64,000 nt of DNA from Salinarimonas rosea DSM 21201 (GTDB lineage Bacteria; Pseudomonadota; Alphaproteobacteria; Rhizobiales; Beijerinckiaceae): positions 1-64,000 of the forward strand of contig NZ_AUBC01000004.1 in NCBI RefSeq assembly GCF_000429045.1, read 5' to 3'. Of the stretch, positions 9,293 through 17,542 are shown piece after piece (positions within the stretch are counted from its first letter, which is position 1; every line of letters starts with the position of its first letter). The notes beneath the pieces were generated by a model that worked only from the letters and a program-made list of their open reading frames with translations, made no database searches and was not told where the DNA came from. Made by a program: the position numbers and the translations under genes.

Positions 9293-9829
9293 ATGCTCGA
9301 GGCCGGCGACTTCCCGATCCGGGGCCGCGGCATCGTGCTCGAGCCCTTCCGGGACGAGGACGTGACGCCGGCCTATCTCGGGTGGCTCGCCGATCCCGAG
9401 GTCGTGCGATACAGCAACCAGCGTTTCCGCACCCACGACGCCGACTCCTGCCGGCACTACCTGGCGAGCTTCGCGGGGACCGACAACCTGTTCCTCTCCA
9501 TCCGCCGCGACCGGGAGGGCGATGCCATCGGGACGATGACCGCCTACGTCCAGCGCCCGCACGGCACCGCCGACATCGGCATCATGGTGGGCGCGCGCGA
9601 GGCGTGGGGGAGGGGATACGGCCAGGCGGCCTGGGACGCGCTGCTCGCGCGCCTCCTCGCCGATCCGCGCATCCGCAAGGTCACTGGCGGGACGCTGTCG
9701 TGCAATCGCGCCATGGTGCGCATCATGGAGCGTGCGGGCATGACCCACGAGGCGACCCGCCGCGCCCAGGAGATCGTCGAGGGGCGTCCGGAGGACGTCG
9801 TGCATTATGCCCGCTTCGCCGATCACTGA
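9293..9829 (+). CDS. GNAT-family N-acetyltransferase (RimJ/RimL-like)
   Basis: A 178-residue protein beginning GRGIVLEPFRDEDVTPAYLGWLAD, the start pattern of sugar-modifying GNAT enzymes. The acetyl-CoA pyrophosphate loop is REAWGRGYGQAAWDALL near residues 103-119, and NRAMVRIMERAGM gives the later conserved asparagine. It lies three bases after the DegT aminotransferase, so acetylation of the amino group made by that enzyme is the simplest role. Its last 23 bases overlap the next gene in another frame. It is distinct from the PseH-like domain at 18.6-19.1 kb. Confidence 0.85.
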   Translation: MLEAGDFPIRGRGIVLEPFRDEDVTPAYLGWLADPEVVRYSNQRFRTHDADSCRHYLASFAGTDNLFLSIRRDREGDAIGTMTAYVQRPHGTADIGIMVGAREAWGRGYGQAAWDALLARLLADPRIRKVTGGTLSCNRAMVRIMERAGMTHEATRRAQEIVEGRPEDVVHYARFADH

Positions 9830-10706
9830 CCTTCCCGGTCCGATCGTGGTCGTCTGCCACGACGCCGGCGCCGCCAACCTGCTGCTCCCGCTCGTGGCGG
9901 CCGCGGGGCGCACGGACCTGCGCGTTCACGCAGCCGGGCCGGCGGCGGCGATCGCGCAGGCCCGGGTCGCATCCGCCCTCGACGACGGCGATCCGGCGGG
10001 CGCTATCGCGGGGGCGGGGACCTGCGTCACCGGCACCGGCTGGGCGAGCGGGGTCGAGCACGAGGCACGGGTGGCCGCGCGTGCGCACCGCATCCCCTCC
10101 ATCGCCCTCGTCGACCATTGGGTGAACTATCGCGAGCGCTTCGTGCGCGACGGCGTCGAGGTGCTGCCCGACGAGATCTGGGTCACCGACGAGCACGCCG
10201 AGGACGAGGCGCGCCGCCGCATTCCCGAGGTGCCGACCCGCCGCGTGCCGAACCTCTACCTCGCCGAGCAGGTCGCGGGGCTCCCGCCGCCGGAGACGAT
10301 CGCGCAGGCGGAACTGCTCTATGTGGCCGAGCCGGCGCGCGCGACCTGGGGGCGGGACACGCCCGGCGAATTCCAGGCGCTCGACTACTTCCTCGCGAGC
10401 CTCCCTACCCTCGACCTGCCGCGCCCGCTCACCATCCGCCTGCGCCCGCACCCCTCCGACCCGCCGGGCAAGTACGACGCCTTCGTGCGCGACGACGGCC
10501 CGCTGCGGGTCGTGCTCGACGGGTCTGCGGACCTGCGCGGCGCGCTCGCGCGGGCACGTTGGGTGGCGGGCTGCGAGAGCTTCGCGCTCGTCGTCGCTCT
10601 CGAGGCGGGGCGTAGGGTCTATTGCGCTCTGCCGCCCTGGGCTCCATCTTGCCGGCTTCCGCACGAACGGCTGGTCCACCTGAAGCATCTCGGTCCTGCG
10701 ACATGA
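9807..10706 (+). CDS. Putative glycosyltransferase of unknown family
   Basis: A 299-residue protein. It opens GPIVVVCHDAGAANLLLPL, a Rossmann-like first strand, and later shows LTIRLRPHPSDP (near residue 215) and an acceptor-like WVAGCESFALVVALEAGRR strand. The Pro-His-Pro loop and the Ser/Glu-containing strand followed by a helix resemble the donor-binding half of GT-B glycosyltransferases. No known family can be assigned with confidence. It overlaps the preceding acetyltransferase by 23 bases and the next gene by four, so it is an integral part of the operon. It may transfer the unusual sugar made by its neighbours. Confidence 0.6.
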   Translation: MPASPITDLPGPIVVVCHDAGAANLLLPLVAAAGRTDLRVHAAGPAAAIAQARVASALDDGDPAGAIAGAGTCVTGTGWASGVEHEARVAARAHRIPSIALVDHWVNYRERFVRDGVEVLPDEIWVTDEHAEDEARRRIPEVPTRRVPNLYLAEQVAGLPPPETIAQAELLYVAEPARATWGRDTPGEFQALDYFLASLPTLDLPRPLTIRLRPHPSDPPGKYDAFVRDDGPLRVVLDGSADLRGALARARWVAGCESFALVVALEAGRRVYCALPPWAPSCRLPHERLVHLKHLGPAT

Positions 10707-11830
10707 AATACTGCAAGCGGTGCCTCCAGCCCGACACGCGCCCCAACACGAACTTCACGCCGGCCGGGCTGTGCCCGGCGTGCGACTACTTCGACCAGGT
10801 GCAGAACGTCGACTGGGAAGAGCGCTGGGAGATCCTCCAGGAGGTCCTGCGCGACTATCCACGCCGGCCGGGCATGCCCTTCGACTGCATCATCGGCGTG
10901 AGCGGCGGCAAGGACAGCACGCGGCAGGCGCTATGGGTGCGCGATAAGCTGAAGCTGCGGCCGCTGCTCGTGTGCCTCAGCTACCCGCCGCAGCAGGTGA
11001 CCGAGCGCGGCACCGACAACATCTCGAACCTCATCGAGCTGGGCTTCGACGTGGTGATCTCCGCGCCGGCGCCGGAGACGTGGCGGCGGCTCATGCGCGA
11101 ATCGTTCCTGCGCTTCACCAACTGGGCGCGCTCGACGGAGATGGCGCTGTTCTCCTCGGTCCCGCAGCTCGCGATCCGCTACGGCATCCCGCTGATCCTG
11201 TGGGGCGAGAACCCGGGGCTTCAGCTCGGCGACCTCAAGACGCTCGGGCGGACCGGCTACGACGGCAACAGCCTGCGCTACATGAACACGCTCTCGGGCG
11301 GCGTGGCCGACTGGATGCTCGAGGTCGTCGGCCCGCAGGGCCTCTTGCCCTACCAGTACCCGCCGCCCGCGGCCTTCGAGGAGCACAAGCTGCAGATCGT
11401 CTACCTCGGCTGGTTCCTGGGAGACTGGTCGCTGATCAACAACGGCTCATACTCGGCGCTCGGCGGCCTGAAGATCCGCGAGGACACGGTCGCGAACACC
11501 GGCGATCTCAAGGGCGTCACCTCGCTCGACGAGGACTGGGTGACGCTCAACCAGATGATCAAGTACTACAAGTTCGGCTTCGGCCGGGTGACGGACTACG
11601 TCAACGAGGAGATCCGGCTCGGGCGCATGACCCGGGAGAAGGGGATCTCCCTCGTGGAGCAGTACGACGACGCCTGCGCGCCGGGCTACATCGCGGACTT
11701 CTGCGACTACATCGGCATCGGCGTCGACGAGTTCTGGGAGCGGGTGCGCAATGCCACGAACCGCGATCTCTTCGAGGTCGGTAACGACGGGACGATCCGT
11801 CGCCGGTTCCAGGTGGGGGTCGGCCAATGA
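10703..11830 (+). CDS. pseA: N-acetyl sugar amidotransferase (PseA/WbpG family), intact PP-loop
   Basis: A 375-residue protein. It starts with a Cys-X2-Cys...Cys-X2-Cys knuckle (Cys 4, 7, 24, 27), then an ATP-pyrophosphatase PP-loop SGGKDS at residues 67-72. PseA of Campylobacter and WbpG of Pseudomonas use ATP and ammonia to turn an N-acetyl into an acetamidino group on nonulosonate or diamino sugars. The adjacent HisH-like glutaminase would supply ammonia. The ATG at 10,703 overlaps the previous stop by four bases; an upstream in-frame ATG at 10,622 lies inside the preceding gene and is unlikely. The symbol is by family; the exact substrate is inferred. Confidence 0.85.
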   Translation: MKYCKRCLQPDTRPNTNFTPAGLCPACDYFDQVQNVDWEERWEILQEVLRDYPRRPGMPFDCIIGVSGGKDSTRQALWVRDKLKLRPLLVCLSYPPQQVTERGTDNISNLIELGFDVVISAPAPETWRRLMRESFLRFTNWARSTEMALFSSVPQLAIRYGIPLILWGENPGLQLGDLKTLGRTGYDGNSLRYMNTLSGGVADWMLEVVGPQGLLPYQYPPPAAFEEHKLQIVYLGWFLGDWSLINNGSYSALGGLKIREDTVANTGDLKGVTSLDEDWVTLNQMIKYYKFGFGRVTDYVNEEIRLGRMTREKGISLVEQYDDACAPGYIADFCDYIGIGVDEFWERVRNATNRDLFEVGNDGTIRRRFQVGVGQ

Positions 11831-12450
11831 CGCGTAAGCTCGTCGGCATCGTCGACTACGGTGCGGGCAATATCGCCTCCGTCACCCGCTCGCTGAAGAA
11901 GACCGGCTACCGCTGCTTCGCGAGCCGCAATCCCGCCGAGCTCGACAAGGCGAGCGTCCTCGTCCTGCCGGGCGTGGGCGCCTTCCCCTCCGCCATGCAG
12001 GCGCTGCACGGCTGCGGCCTGGTCGGTTATCTGCAGGAGAGCGTGCAGGGGGGCCGCTCGCTCGTGGGGATCTGCCTCGGTATGCAGCTCCTCGGCGACT
12101 TCTCGGAGGAGATCGCGCCCACGGCGGGCCTCGGGTTCGTTCCCGGCCGGGTGGTGCGCATCCGCGACGCGCGCTGGCACATCGGCTGGAACGCGCTCGA
12201 GACCTCCGGGCGCGCCTCGTTCCTCGCCGAGAGCGACGGGCGCAGCGTCTACTTCAACCATTCCTACGTCCTGGAGACCTCGCCGGAATACGTCGTCGCC
12301 GTGGCGCGGCTCGGCGAGGCGCTGGCGCCGTTCCCCGTGGCCGTGCAGCGCGGCAACATCTTCGGCCTGCAGTTCCACCCCGAGAAGAGCCAGAGCGCGG
12401 GCCTGCGCATCCTCTCCGATGTGCTCGCGGAGGCGCACCATGCTGGGTAA
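11827..12450 (+). CDS. hisH: HisH-like glutamine amidotransferase subunit of the sugar amidination module
   Basis: A 207-residue class I glutaminase with the full triad: nucleophile Cys83 in GICLGMQLL, and His184 and Glu186 in LQFHPEKS. The N-terminal VGIVDYGAGNIASV is diagnostic of HisH. In histidine synthesis HisH feeds ammonia to HisF, but the paralogues next to WbpG in O-antigen loci feed the sugar amidotransferase. There are no other histidine genes here, and the gene sits between two PseA/WbpG homologues with four- and eleven-base overlaps, which favours the sugar role. The product is expected to form a complex with the HisF-like protein. Confidence 0.88.
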   Translation: MTRKLVGIVDYGAGNIASVTRSLKKTGYRCFASRNPAELDKASVLVLPGVGAFPSAMQALHGCGLVGYLQESVQGGRSLVGICLGMQLLGDFSEEIAPTAGLGFVPGRVVRIRDARWHIGWNALETSGRASFLAESDGRSVYFNHSYVLETSPEYVVAVARLGEALAPFPVAVQRGNIFGLQFHPEKSQSAGLRILSDVLAEAHHAG

Positions 12451-13204
12451 GCGACTGGTCGGGGTCATCACGGTCAAGGACGGCTGGGCGGTACAGTCCT
12501 TCGGCTTCGGCCGCTACCTGCCGCTGGGACGGGCCGAGATCCTCGCCGACAACCTCGATCGCTGGGGCGCCGACGAGGTGCTGATCCTGTGCATCGATCG
12601 CGGCGCGGCGGGACCCGATCTCGCGCTGCTGCGCCGGGTCGCCGCCAAGGGCCTGTCCACGCCCCTGATCTACGGTGGCGGCATCCGCAGCGTCGAGGAC
12701 GCCGTGGCGGTGGTGGCGAGCGGGGCGGATCGCGTCGCGGTCGACACGCTCCTGCGCGACGACCCCGCAATCGTGCCCGGCATCGAGGCGGCGCTCGGGG
12801 CACAGGCCGTGATCGCGGCCCTGCCGCTCGGCATCGACGGCGATGCGCTCGTCTCCTTCGACTACCGCACGCGCACGCGCGCCCCGCTCGCGGAGGCGAC
12901 GCTCGCGCTTCTGCGCGCCGGCAGCATCTCCGAGGTGCTGGCGATGGACCACGTCAACGACGGAGGCGCGGCGTTCGACGAGCGCATCGTCGACCTCTTC
13001 CCGGTGCCCGAGGTGCCGCTGATCGCCTTCGGCGGCTTGCGCGACCCCGACCAGATCCGCCGGGTGCTCGGACGTCCGAGCGTCCGGGCGGCGGCGGTCG
13101 GCAACTCGCTCAGCTACGGCGAGAACCGGATCCGCCAGCTGAAGTCCAAGCTCGGCGCGCTCCCCATCCGCGTGCCCTCGTACCATCGTTGGATCGACCA
13201 GTGA
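12440..13204 (+). CDS. hisF: HisF-like partner protein of the sugar amidination module
   Basis: A 254-residue beta/alpha barrel of the HisA/HisF family (GGGIRSVEDAVAVVASGADRVAV; IAFGGLRDPDQIRRV). In true HisF the first strand reads CLDVKDG, with a catalytic aspartate; here it reads GVITVKDG, so the catalytic aspartate is lost, and the second catalytic Asp region is also changed. This matches the divergent HisF proteins of O-antigen loci, which appear to channel ammonia rather than close the imidazole ring. The ATG at 12,440 lies inside the end of hisH; a start at 12,419 would be further upstream and less likely. The stop overlaps the GTG of the next gene. Confidence 0.85.
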   Translation: MLGKRLVGVITVKDGWAVQSFGFGRYLPLGRAEILADNLDRWGADEVLILCIDRGAAGPDLALLRRVAAKGLSTPLIYGGGIRSVEDAVAVVASGADRVAVDTLLRDDPAIVPGIEAALGAQAVIAALPLGIDGDALVSFDYRTRTRAPLAEATLALLRAGSISEVLAMDHVNDGGAAFDERIVDLFPVPEVPLIAFGGLRDPDQIRRVLGRPSVRAAAVGNSLSYGENRIRQLKSKLGALPIRVPSYHRWIDQ

Positions 13205-14475
13205 CCAGCTACGCCCTCGGCCGCGCGCACGGCGCCGCCCACGCCTGCCGCCGGTGCCTCTACCGCACCGACCATCCGCTCGGCCTCACGCTCGACGAGG
13301 AGGGGATCTGCTCGGGGTGCCGCGTCCACGAGGAGAAGGACCGGCTCGACTGGGACGCGCGCTGGGCGCTGCTCGAGGCGCTGGTGAAGCCGTACCGCTC
13401 TCGCGACGCGCGCAACTACGACTGCATCGTGCCGGTGAGCGGCGCCAACGATTCCTACTTCATCGTTCACGTCGTGAAGGAGCGGTTGGGGCTCAACCCC
13501 CTGCTCGTCACCTACAACAAGTATTTCAACACGCCGCTCGGAATCCGCAACCTGGCGAACCTGCGCATCCGCTTCGACTGCGACATCCTCGTGCAGAACG
13601 TCAACCCGGTTTCCGTACGCCGGATCACGCGCACGGCCCTGCGCGAGATCGGCAGCATGTATTGGCCCTGCCTCGCGGGCCAGACGGTGTTTCCCGTGCA
13701 GACGGCTGTGCGCTTCGGTATTCCTCTGATCGTCTGGGGCGCGCATCAGGGGCTCGAGCAGGTCGGCATGTTCAGCCACGAGCACGAGGTCGAGATGACC
13801 CGGCGCTATCGCTACGACCACGACCTGATGGCGCGCGAGCCCGCGGACCTGATCGGCCTGTTCGACACGCTCGCAGAGGAGGACGTCTGGCAGTACCGCT
13901 ATCCGGACGATGCGGAGCTCGCCTCCGTCGGCGTGCGGGGGATCTATCTCGGCAACTACGTGCGCTGGGACCCGAAGGCGCAGCACGAACAGATGATGCG
14001 CACGCATGGCTACGAGACCGCGGCGTTCGCGCGGACGTTCGACTGCTACGACCACGTCGACTGCTACAACTACATGAACGTCCACGACCTGCTCAAGCTG
14101 TACAAGCACGGGTACTCGAAGGTCACCGACCACGCCGCCCGCGAGATCCGCCACGGGCGGCTCGGGCGCGAGGAGGGCCTCGCCCTGGTCCGCCGGCACG
14201 AGCAGGCGGCCGTCGAGCACCTCGACCTGTTCTGCGACTGGCTCGGCGTCGAGCCCAATGCGCTCGGCTTCGTCATGGACCAGCACCGCGATCCGCGCTT
14301 CTGGAGCGAGGACGAGCCCGGCCGCTGGCGCTTCCACGGCTGGAGCACGATGGAGCAGCCGCAGGCGGCGGCGAACCCGGCGCCGCGACGCTCCGACCCG
14401 GAATTCTCGGCGAATTCGAGGCTCGAGCGGGATCGTGCGCACGGCTACATCGTGGTCGGCCGCGGTTATCCGTGA
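13201..14475 (+). CDS. Second N-acetyl sugar amidotransferase-like protein (PseA/WbpG family) with altered PP-loop
   Basis: A GTG start overlapping the hisF stop (GTGA) gives 424 residues. It keeps the N-terminal cysteine knuckle (Cys 16, 19, 37, 40) and the family sequence LNPLLVTYNKYFNTPLGIRN, but the PP-loop reads SGANDS (residues 80-85) in place of SGGKDS. It is about 50 residues longer than its paralogue at 10,703, with an extended tail from about residue 385. It may be a second amidotransferase with a different substrate, or a subunit that pairs with the first enzyme. A 168-base gap with no strong terminator follows. Confidence 0.82.
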   Translation: MTSYALGRAHGAAHACRRCLYRTDHPLGLTLDEEGICSGCRVHEEKDRLDWDARWALLEALVKPYRSRDARNYDCIVPVSGANDSYFIVHVVKERLGLNPLLVTYNKYFNTPLGIRNLANLRIRFDCDILVQNVNPVSVRRITRTALREIGSMYWPCLAGQTVFPVQTAVRFGIPLIVWGAHQGLEQVGMFSHEHEVEMTRRYRYDHDLMAREPADLIGLFDTLAEEDVWQYRYPDDAELASVGVRGIYLGNYVRWDPKAQHEQMMRTHGYETAAFARTFDCYDHVDCYNYMNVHDLLKLYKHGYSKVTDHAAREIRHGRLGREEGLALVRRHEQAAVEHLDLFCDWLGVEPNALGFVMDQHRDPRFWSEDEPGRWRFHGWSTMEQPQAAANPAPRRSDPEFSANSRLERDRAHGYIVVGRGYP

Positions 14476-14643
14476 GTGCCCGCTCTCGTTTGCGCGCCGC
14501 CGGTTTTGCTGCTAGATGCCGGGCCACCATGAGGGGCGCCACGGCGAAGCACGGCCGGCGCCCGGCCGGGCGCGCGGCGCCGTCGGCATGTGCGGAACGC
14601 GGCCGGTCGTAACCCTGCCTGTCGCGCAATCGGATAACGGCGA

Positions 14644-15669
14644 ATGCTCAGCGGAAAATCGATTCTCGTCACCGGCGGCACCGGTTCCTTCGGCAAGGCG
14701 TTCGTGAAGACCGTGCTCGCACGGCACCCGGACCTGAAGCGGCTGGTGATCTTCTCGCGCGACGAGCTCAAGCAGTTCGAGATGTCGCAGCACGTCTCGG
14801 AGAAGGACCACCCCGGCATACGGTACTTCATCGGCGACGTCCGCGATCCCGATCGGCTGCGCCGCGCGCTGGAGGGGATCGACATCGTCGTCCATGCCGC
14901 CGCGCTCAAGCAGGTCCCGGCCGCCGAGTACAACCCCTTCGAGGCGATCAAGACCAACGTCATCGGCGCGCAGAACCTGATCGAGGGCTGCCTCGACGCC
15001 GGCGTCGAGCGCGTCGTCGCGCTCTCGACGGACAAGGCGGCCGCGCCGGTCAACCTCTACGGCGCGACGAAGCTGTGCTCGGACAAGCTCTTCGTCGCCG
15101 CCAACAACATCCGCGGCGCACGCGACCTGCGCTTCAGCGTGGTACGCTACGGCAACGTGATGGGCAGCCGCGGATCCGTGATCCCGTTCTTCCTCGACCG
15201 GCGGCGCGAGGGGGTCCTGCCGATCACGGACCCGCGGATGACGCGCTTCAACATCTCGCTGGAGGAGGGCGTCTCCATGGTGCTCTGGGCGATCGAGAAC
15301 GCCTGGGGCGGCGAGATCCTGGTGCCGAAGATCCCCTCCTACCGCATCACCGACGTGGCGACGGCGATCGCGCCCGAATGCCGCCAGGAGATCGTCGGCG
15401 TGCGTCCCGGCGAGAAGCTGCACGAGGAGATGATCACCGCGAGCGACAGCCAGAACGCGGTCGACATCGGACCCTACTACGCCATCCTGCCGACCACTCG
15501 GGACTACAGCGTCGAGGACTACCTCGCCGGCTTCGGCGGCGAGCGCGTGCCCGCGGGCTTCGCCTACGAGAGCAGCAGCAATCCCGACTTCCTCACTGTC
15601 GAGCAGATCCGCGATCTCGTGGCCCGGCACGTCCAGGGCGGCGAGCTCGCGGGCGCGCCGGGGGCCTGA
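14644..15669 (+). CDS. pseB: UDP-N-acetylglucosamine 4,6-dehydratase (inverting), PseB
   Basis: First enzyme of pseudaminic acid synthesis: converts UDP-GlcNAc to UDP-2-acetamido-2,6-dideoxy-beta-L-arabino-hexos-4-ulose. The 341-residue length, ILVTGGTGSFGKAFV nucleotide motif, FSRDELKQFEM and catalytic segment STDKAAAPVNLYGATKL (near residues 129-145, with the conserved Lys and Tyr) are the marks of the short, soluble PseB type. It starts the pseB-C-F-GH-I series. The ribosome site is weak (AACGGCGA). A long membrane-bound 4,6-dehydratase is encoded separately at 22,633. Confidence 0.95.
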   Translation: MLSGKSILVTGGTGSFGKAFVKTVLARHPDLKRLVIFSRDELKQFEMSQHVSEKDHPGIRYFIGDVRDPDRLRRALEGIDIVVHAAALKQVPAAEYNPFEAIKTNVIGAQNLIEGCLDAGVERVVALSTDKAAAPVNLYGATKLCSDKLFVAANNIRGARDLRFSVVRYGNVMGSRGSVIPFFLDRRREGVLPITDPRMTRFNISLEEGVSMVLWAIENAWGGEILVPKIPSYRITDVATAIAPECRQEIVGVRPGEKLHEEMITASDSQNAVDIGPYYAILPTTRDYSVEDYLAGFGGERVPAGFAYESSSNPDFLTVEQIRDLVARHVQGGELAGAPGA

Positions 15670-15674
15670 CGCGA

Positions 15675-16844
15675 ATGAGCTTCGTCCCCTACAGCACGCA
15701 GGACATCGACGAGGCAGACATCGCCGCCGTCGCGGAGGCGCTGCGCGGCGCCTACTTGACGCAGGGGCCGGCGATCGGCCGCTTCGAGGAGGCCTTCGCG
15801 CATCTCCACGATGTGCCGTACGCGCTGACGGTCTCCAACGCCACGGCGGGGCTGCACATCGCCTGCCTCGCGCTCGGCCTCGGCCCGGGCGGGCTGCTCT
15901 GGACCTGCCCGAACAGCTTCGTCGCCTCCGCGAACTGTGCGCGCTATTGCGGCGCCGACGTCGACTTCGTCGATCTCGACCCGCGCACGCGCAACATGTC
16001 GGTCGCGGCGCTGGAGGAGAAGCTCGCCGCGGCCGCCGAGGCGGGGACGCTCCCGGACGTCGTCGTGCCGATCGACTTCTCGGGCCTGCCGGCGGATCTG
16101 CGGGAGATGCGGGCGCTGGCGGACCGCTACGGCTTCAAGATCCTAGAGGACGCCTCGCACGCCACCGGCGCGACCTACCTCGATCGCCCGGTGGGGTCCG
16201 CCCATGCCGACGTGACCGTGTTCAGCTTCCACGCCGTCAAGATCGTCACGACGGCGGAGGGCGGCATGGTCACGACCCGCGATCCGCAGCTCGCGAGCCG
16301 TCTCGGGCTCCTGCGCTCGCACGGGATCACGCGCGATCCGGCGCTGTTCGAGGGCGCGCCGGACGGGCCGTGGGATTACCAGCAGGTGGAGCTCGGCTTC
16401 AACTACCGGATCACCGACGTGCAGGCGGCGCTGGGGCTGTCCCAGCTCGCACGGCTCGAGGCCATGCAGGCGCGGCGCGAGGCGCTCGCCGATCGCTACG
16501 ACGCGCGGCTCGCAGGCCTGCCGCTGCGGCTGCCGGCGCGGCTCCCCGACCGGCGCTCGTCGTGGCACCTCTACGTCGTCGAGGTCGACGACGAGCGGAC
16601 CGACATCGGCCGCGCGGACGTCTTCGCCGCGCTGCGCGCGGCGCAGATCGGCGCCAACGTGCACTACATCCCGATCCACACGCAGCCCTACTACCGGCGC
16701 CTCGGCTTCTCGCAAGGCGACTTCCCCGCCGCCGAACGCTACTATCGCAACGCGATCACGCTGCCGCTCTACCCGAAGCTCTCGGAAGCGGATCAGGATC
16801 GCGTCGTCGCGACGCTCGCGGCCGCGCTGGAGCGGCGCGCATGA
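15675..16844 (+). CDS. pseC: UDP-4-amino-4,6-dideoxy-N-acetyl-beta-L-altrosamine transaminase, PseC
   Basis: PLP aminotransferase that aminates C4 of the PseB product. The 389-residue protein begins FVPYSTQDIDEADIAAV and carries GPAIGRFEEAFA, the aspartate in KILEDASHATGATY and the PLP lysine in FSFHAVKIVTTAEGG near residue 188, all typical of PseC. The end HYIPIHTQPYYRRLGF is also characteristic. The ATG at 15,675 lies five bases after pseB, and the stop overlaps the start of pseF by four bases. Confidence 0.95.
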   Translation: MSFVPYSTQDIDEADIAAVAEALRGAYLTQGPAIGRFEEAFAHLHDVPYALTVSNATAGLHIACLALGLGPGGLLWTCPNSFVASANCARYCGADVDFVDLDPRTRNMSVAALEEKLAAAAEAGTLPDVVVPIDFSGLPADLREMRALADRYGFKILEDASHATGATYLDRPVGSAHADVTVFSFHAVKIVTTAEGGMVTTRDPQLASRLGLLRSHGITRDPALFEGAPDGPWDYQQVELGFNYRITDVQAALGLSQLARLEAMQARREALADRYDARLAGLPLRLPARLPDRRSSWHLYVVEVDDERTDIGRADVFAALRAAQIGANVHYIPIHTQPYYRRLGFSQGDFPAAERYYRNAITLPLYPKLSEADQDRVVATLAAALERRA

Positions 16845-17542
16845 GCCCGGCCCGCGTCGCCATCGTCCCCGCCCGCGGCGGCTCGAAGCGCATCCCGCGC
16901 AAGAACATCCGCCCTTTCGCAGGCCGCCCGATGATCGCCTACGCGGTCGCCGCGGCGCGCGAGAGCGGCCTGTTCGACCACGTCGTGGTCTCGACGGAGG
17001 ACGAGGAGATCGCCGCCGTCGTCGAGGCGCACGGCGGGGAGGCGCCCTTCCGGCGCCCGGCGGAGCTGGCCGACGACTTCACGCCGACAGTCCCGGTGAT
17101 CGCGCACGCGATCACGGCCTGCGAGGCGCTCTGGGGCCGTATCGACGAGGCGTGCTGCATCTATCCCTGCGTGCCGCTGCTCCAGGCGCAGGACCTCGTG
17201 GCGGCGCACGCGCTGCTCGACCGGGGCGGGGAGAGCTACGCCTTCCCGGTCGTCGCCTTCGAGAGTTCGGTGCACCGGGCGCTCGCCCGCGATTCGGACG
17301 GGCGCACGCGGCCGCTCTTCCCGCAATTCGCGCAGACGCGCACGCAGGACCTGCCGACCGCCTACCACGACGCCGGGCAGTTCTACTGGGGCCGGCGCGA
17401 CGCCTGGCTCGTCGGGGCGAGCATCCACGAGAACGGGGCGACGCTGGTGCTGCCCGCCTCCAGGGTCGTCGACATCGATACGCCCGACGATTGGGCGCGT
17501 GCCGAAACCCTCTTCGTCGCGCGTGCCGGGGGGCCGGGGTGA
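16841..17542 (+). CDS. pseF: Pseudaminic acid cytidylyltransferase, PseF
   Basis: Activates pseudaminic acid with CTP to CMP-pseudaminate, the donor used by glycosyltransferases. The 233-residue protein starts VAIVPARGGSKRIPRKNIRPFAG, the CTP-binding signature of CMP-sialate/nonulosonate synthetases, and has VVVSTEDEEIAAV and a C-terminal VVDIDTPDDWARAE that binds metal. Its position between pseC and the pseG-pseH fusion identifies it as PseF rather than NeuA. Both ends overlap neighbours by four bases (ATGA, GTGA). Confidence 0.93.
   Translation: MSPARVAIVPARGGSKRIPRKNIRPFAGRPMIAYAVAAARESGLFDHVVVSTEDEEIAAVVEAHGGEAPFRRPAELADDFTPTVPVIAHAITACEALWGRIDEACCIYPCVPLLQAQDLVAAHALLDRGGESYAFPVVAFESSVHRALARDSDGRTRPLFPQFAQTRTQDLPTAYHDAGQFYWGRRDAWLVGASIHENGATLVLPASRVVDIDTPDDWARAETLFVARAGGPG

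Noticed and set aside
11827-13204. hisH-hisF as part of histidine biosynthesis
   Set aside because: No other his genes are nearby, HisF lacks its catalytic aspartate, and both are sandwiched between PseA/WbpG homologues.
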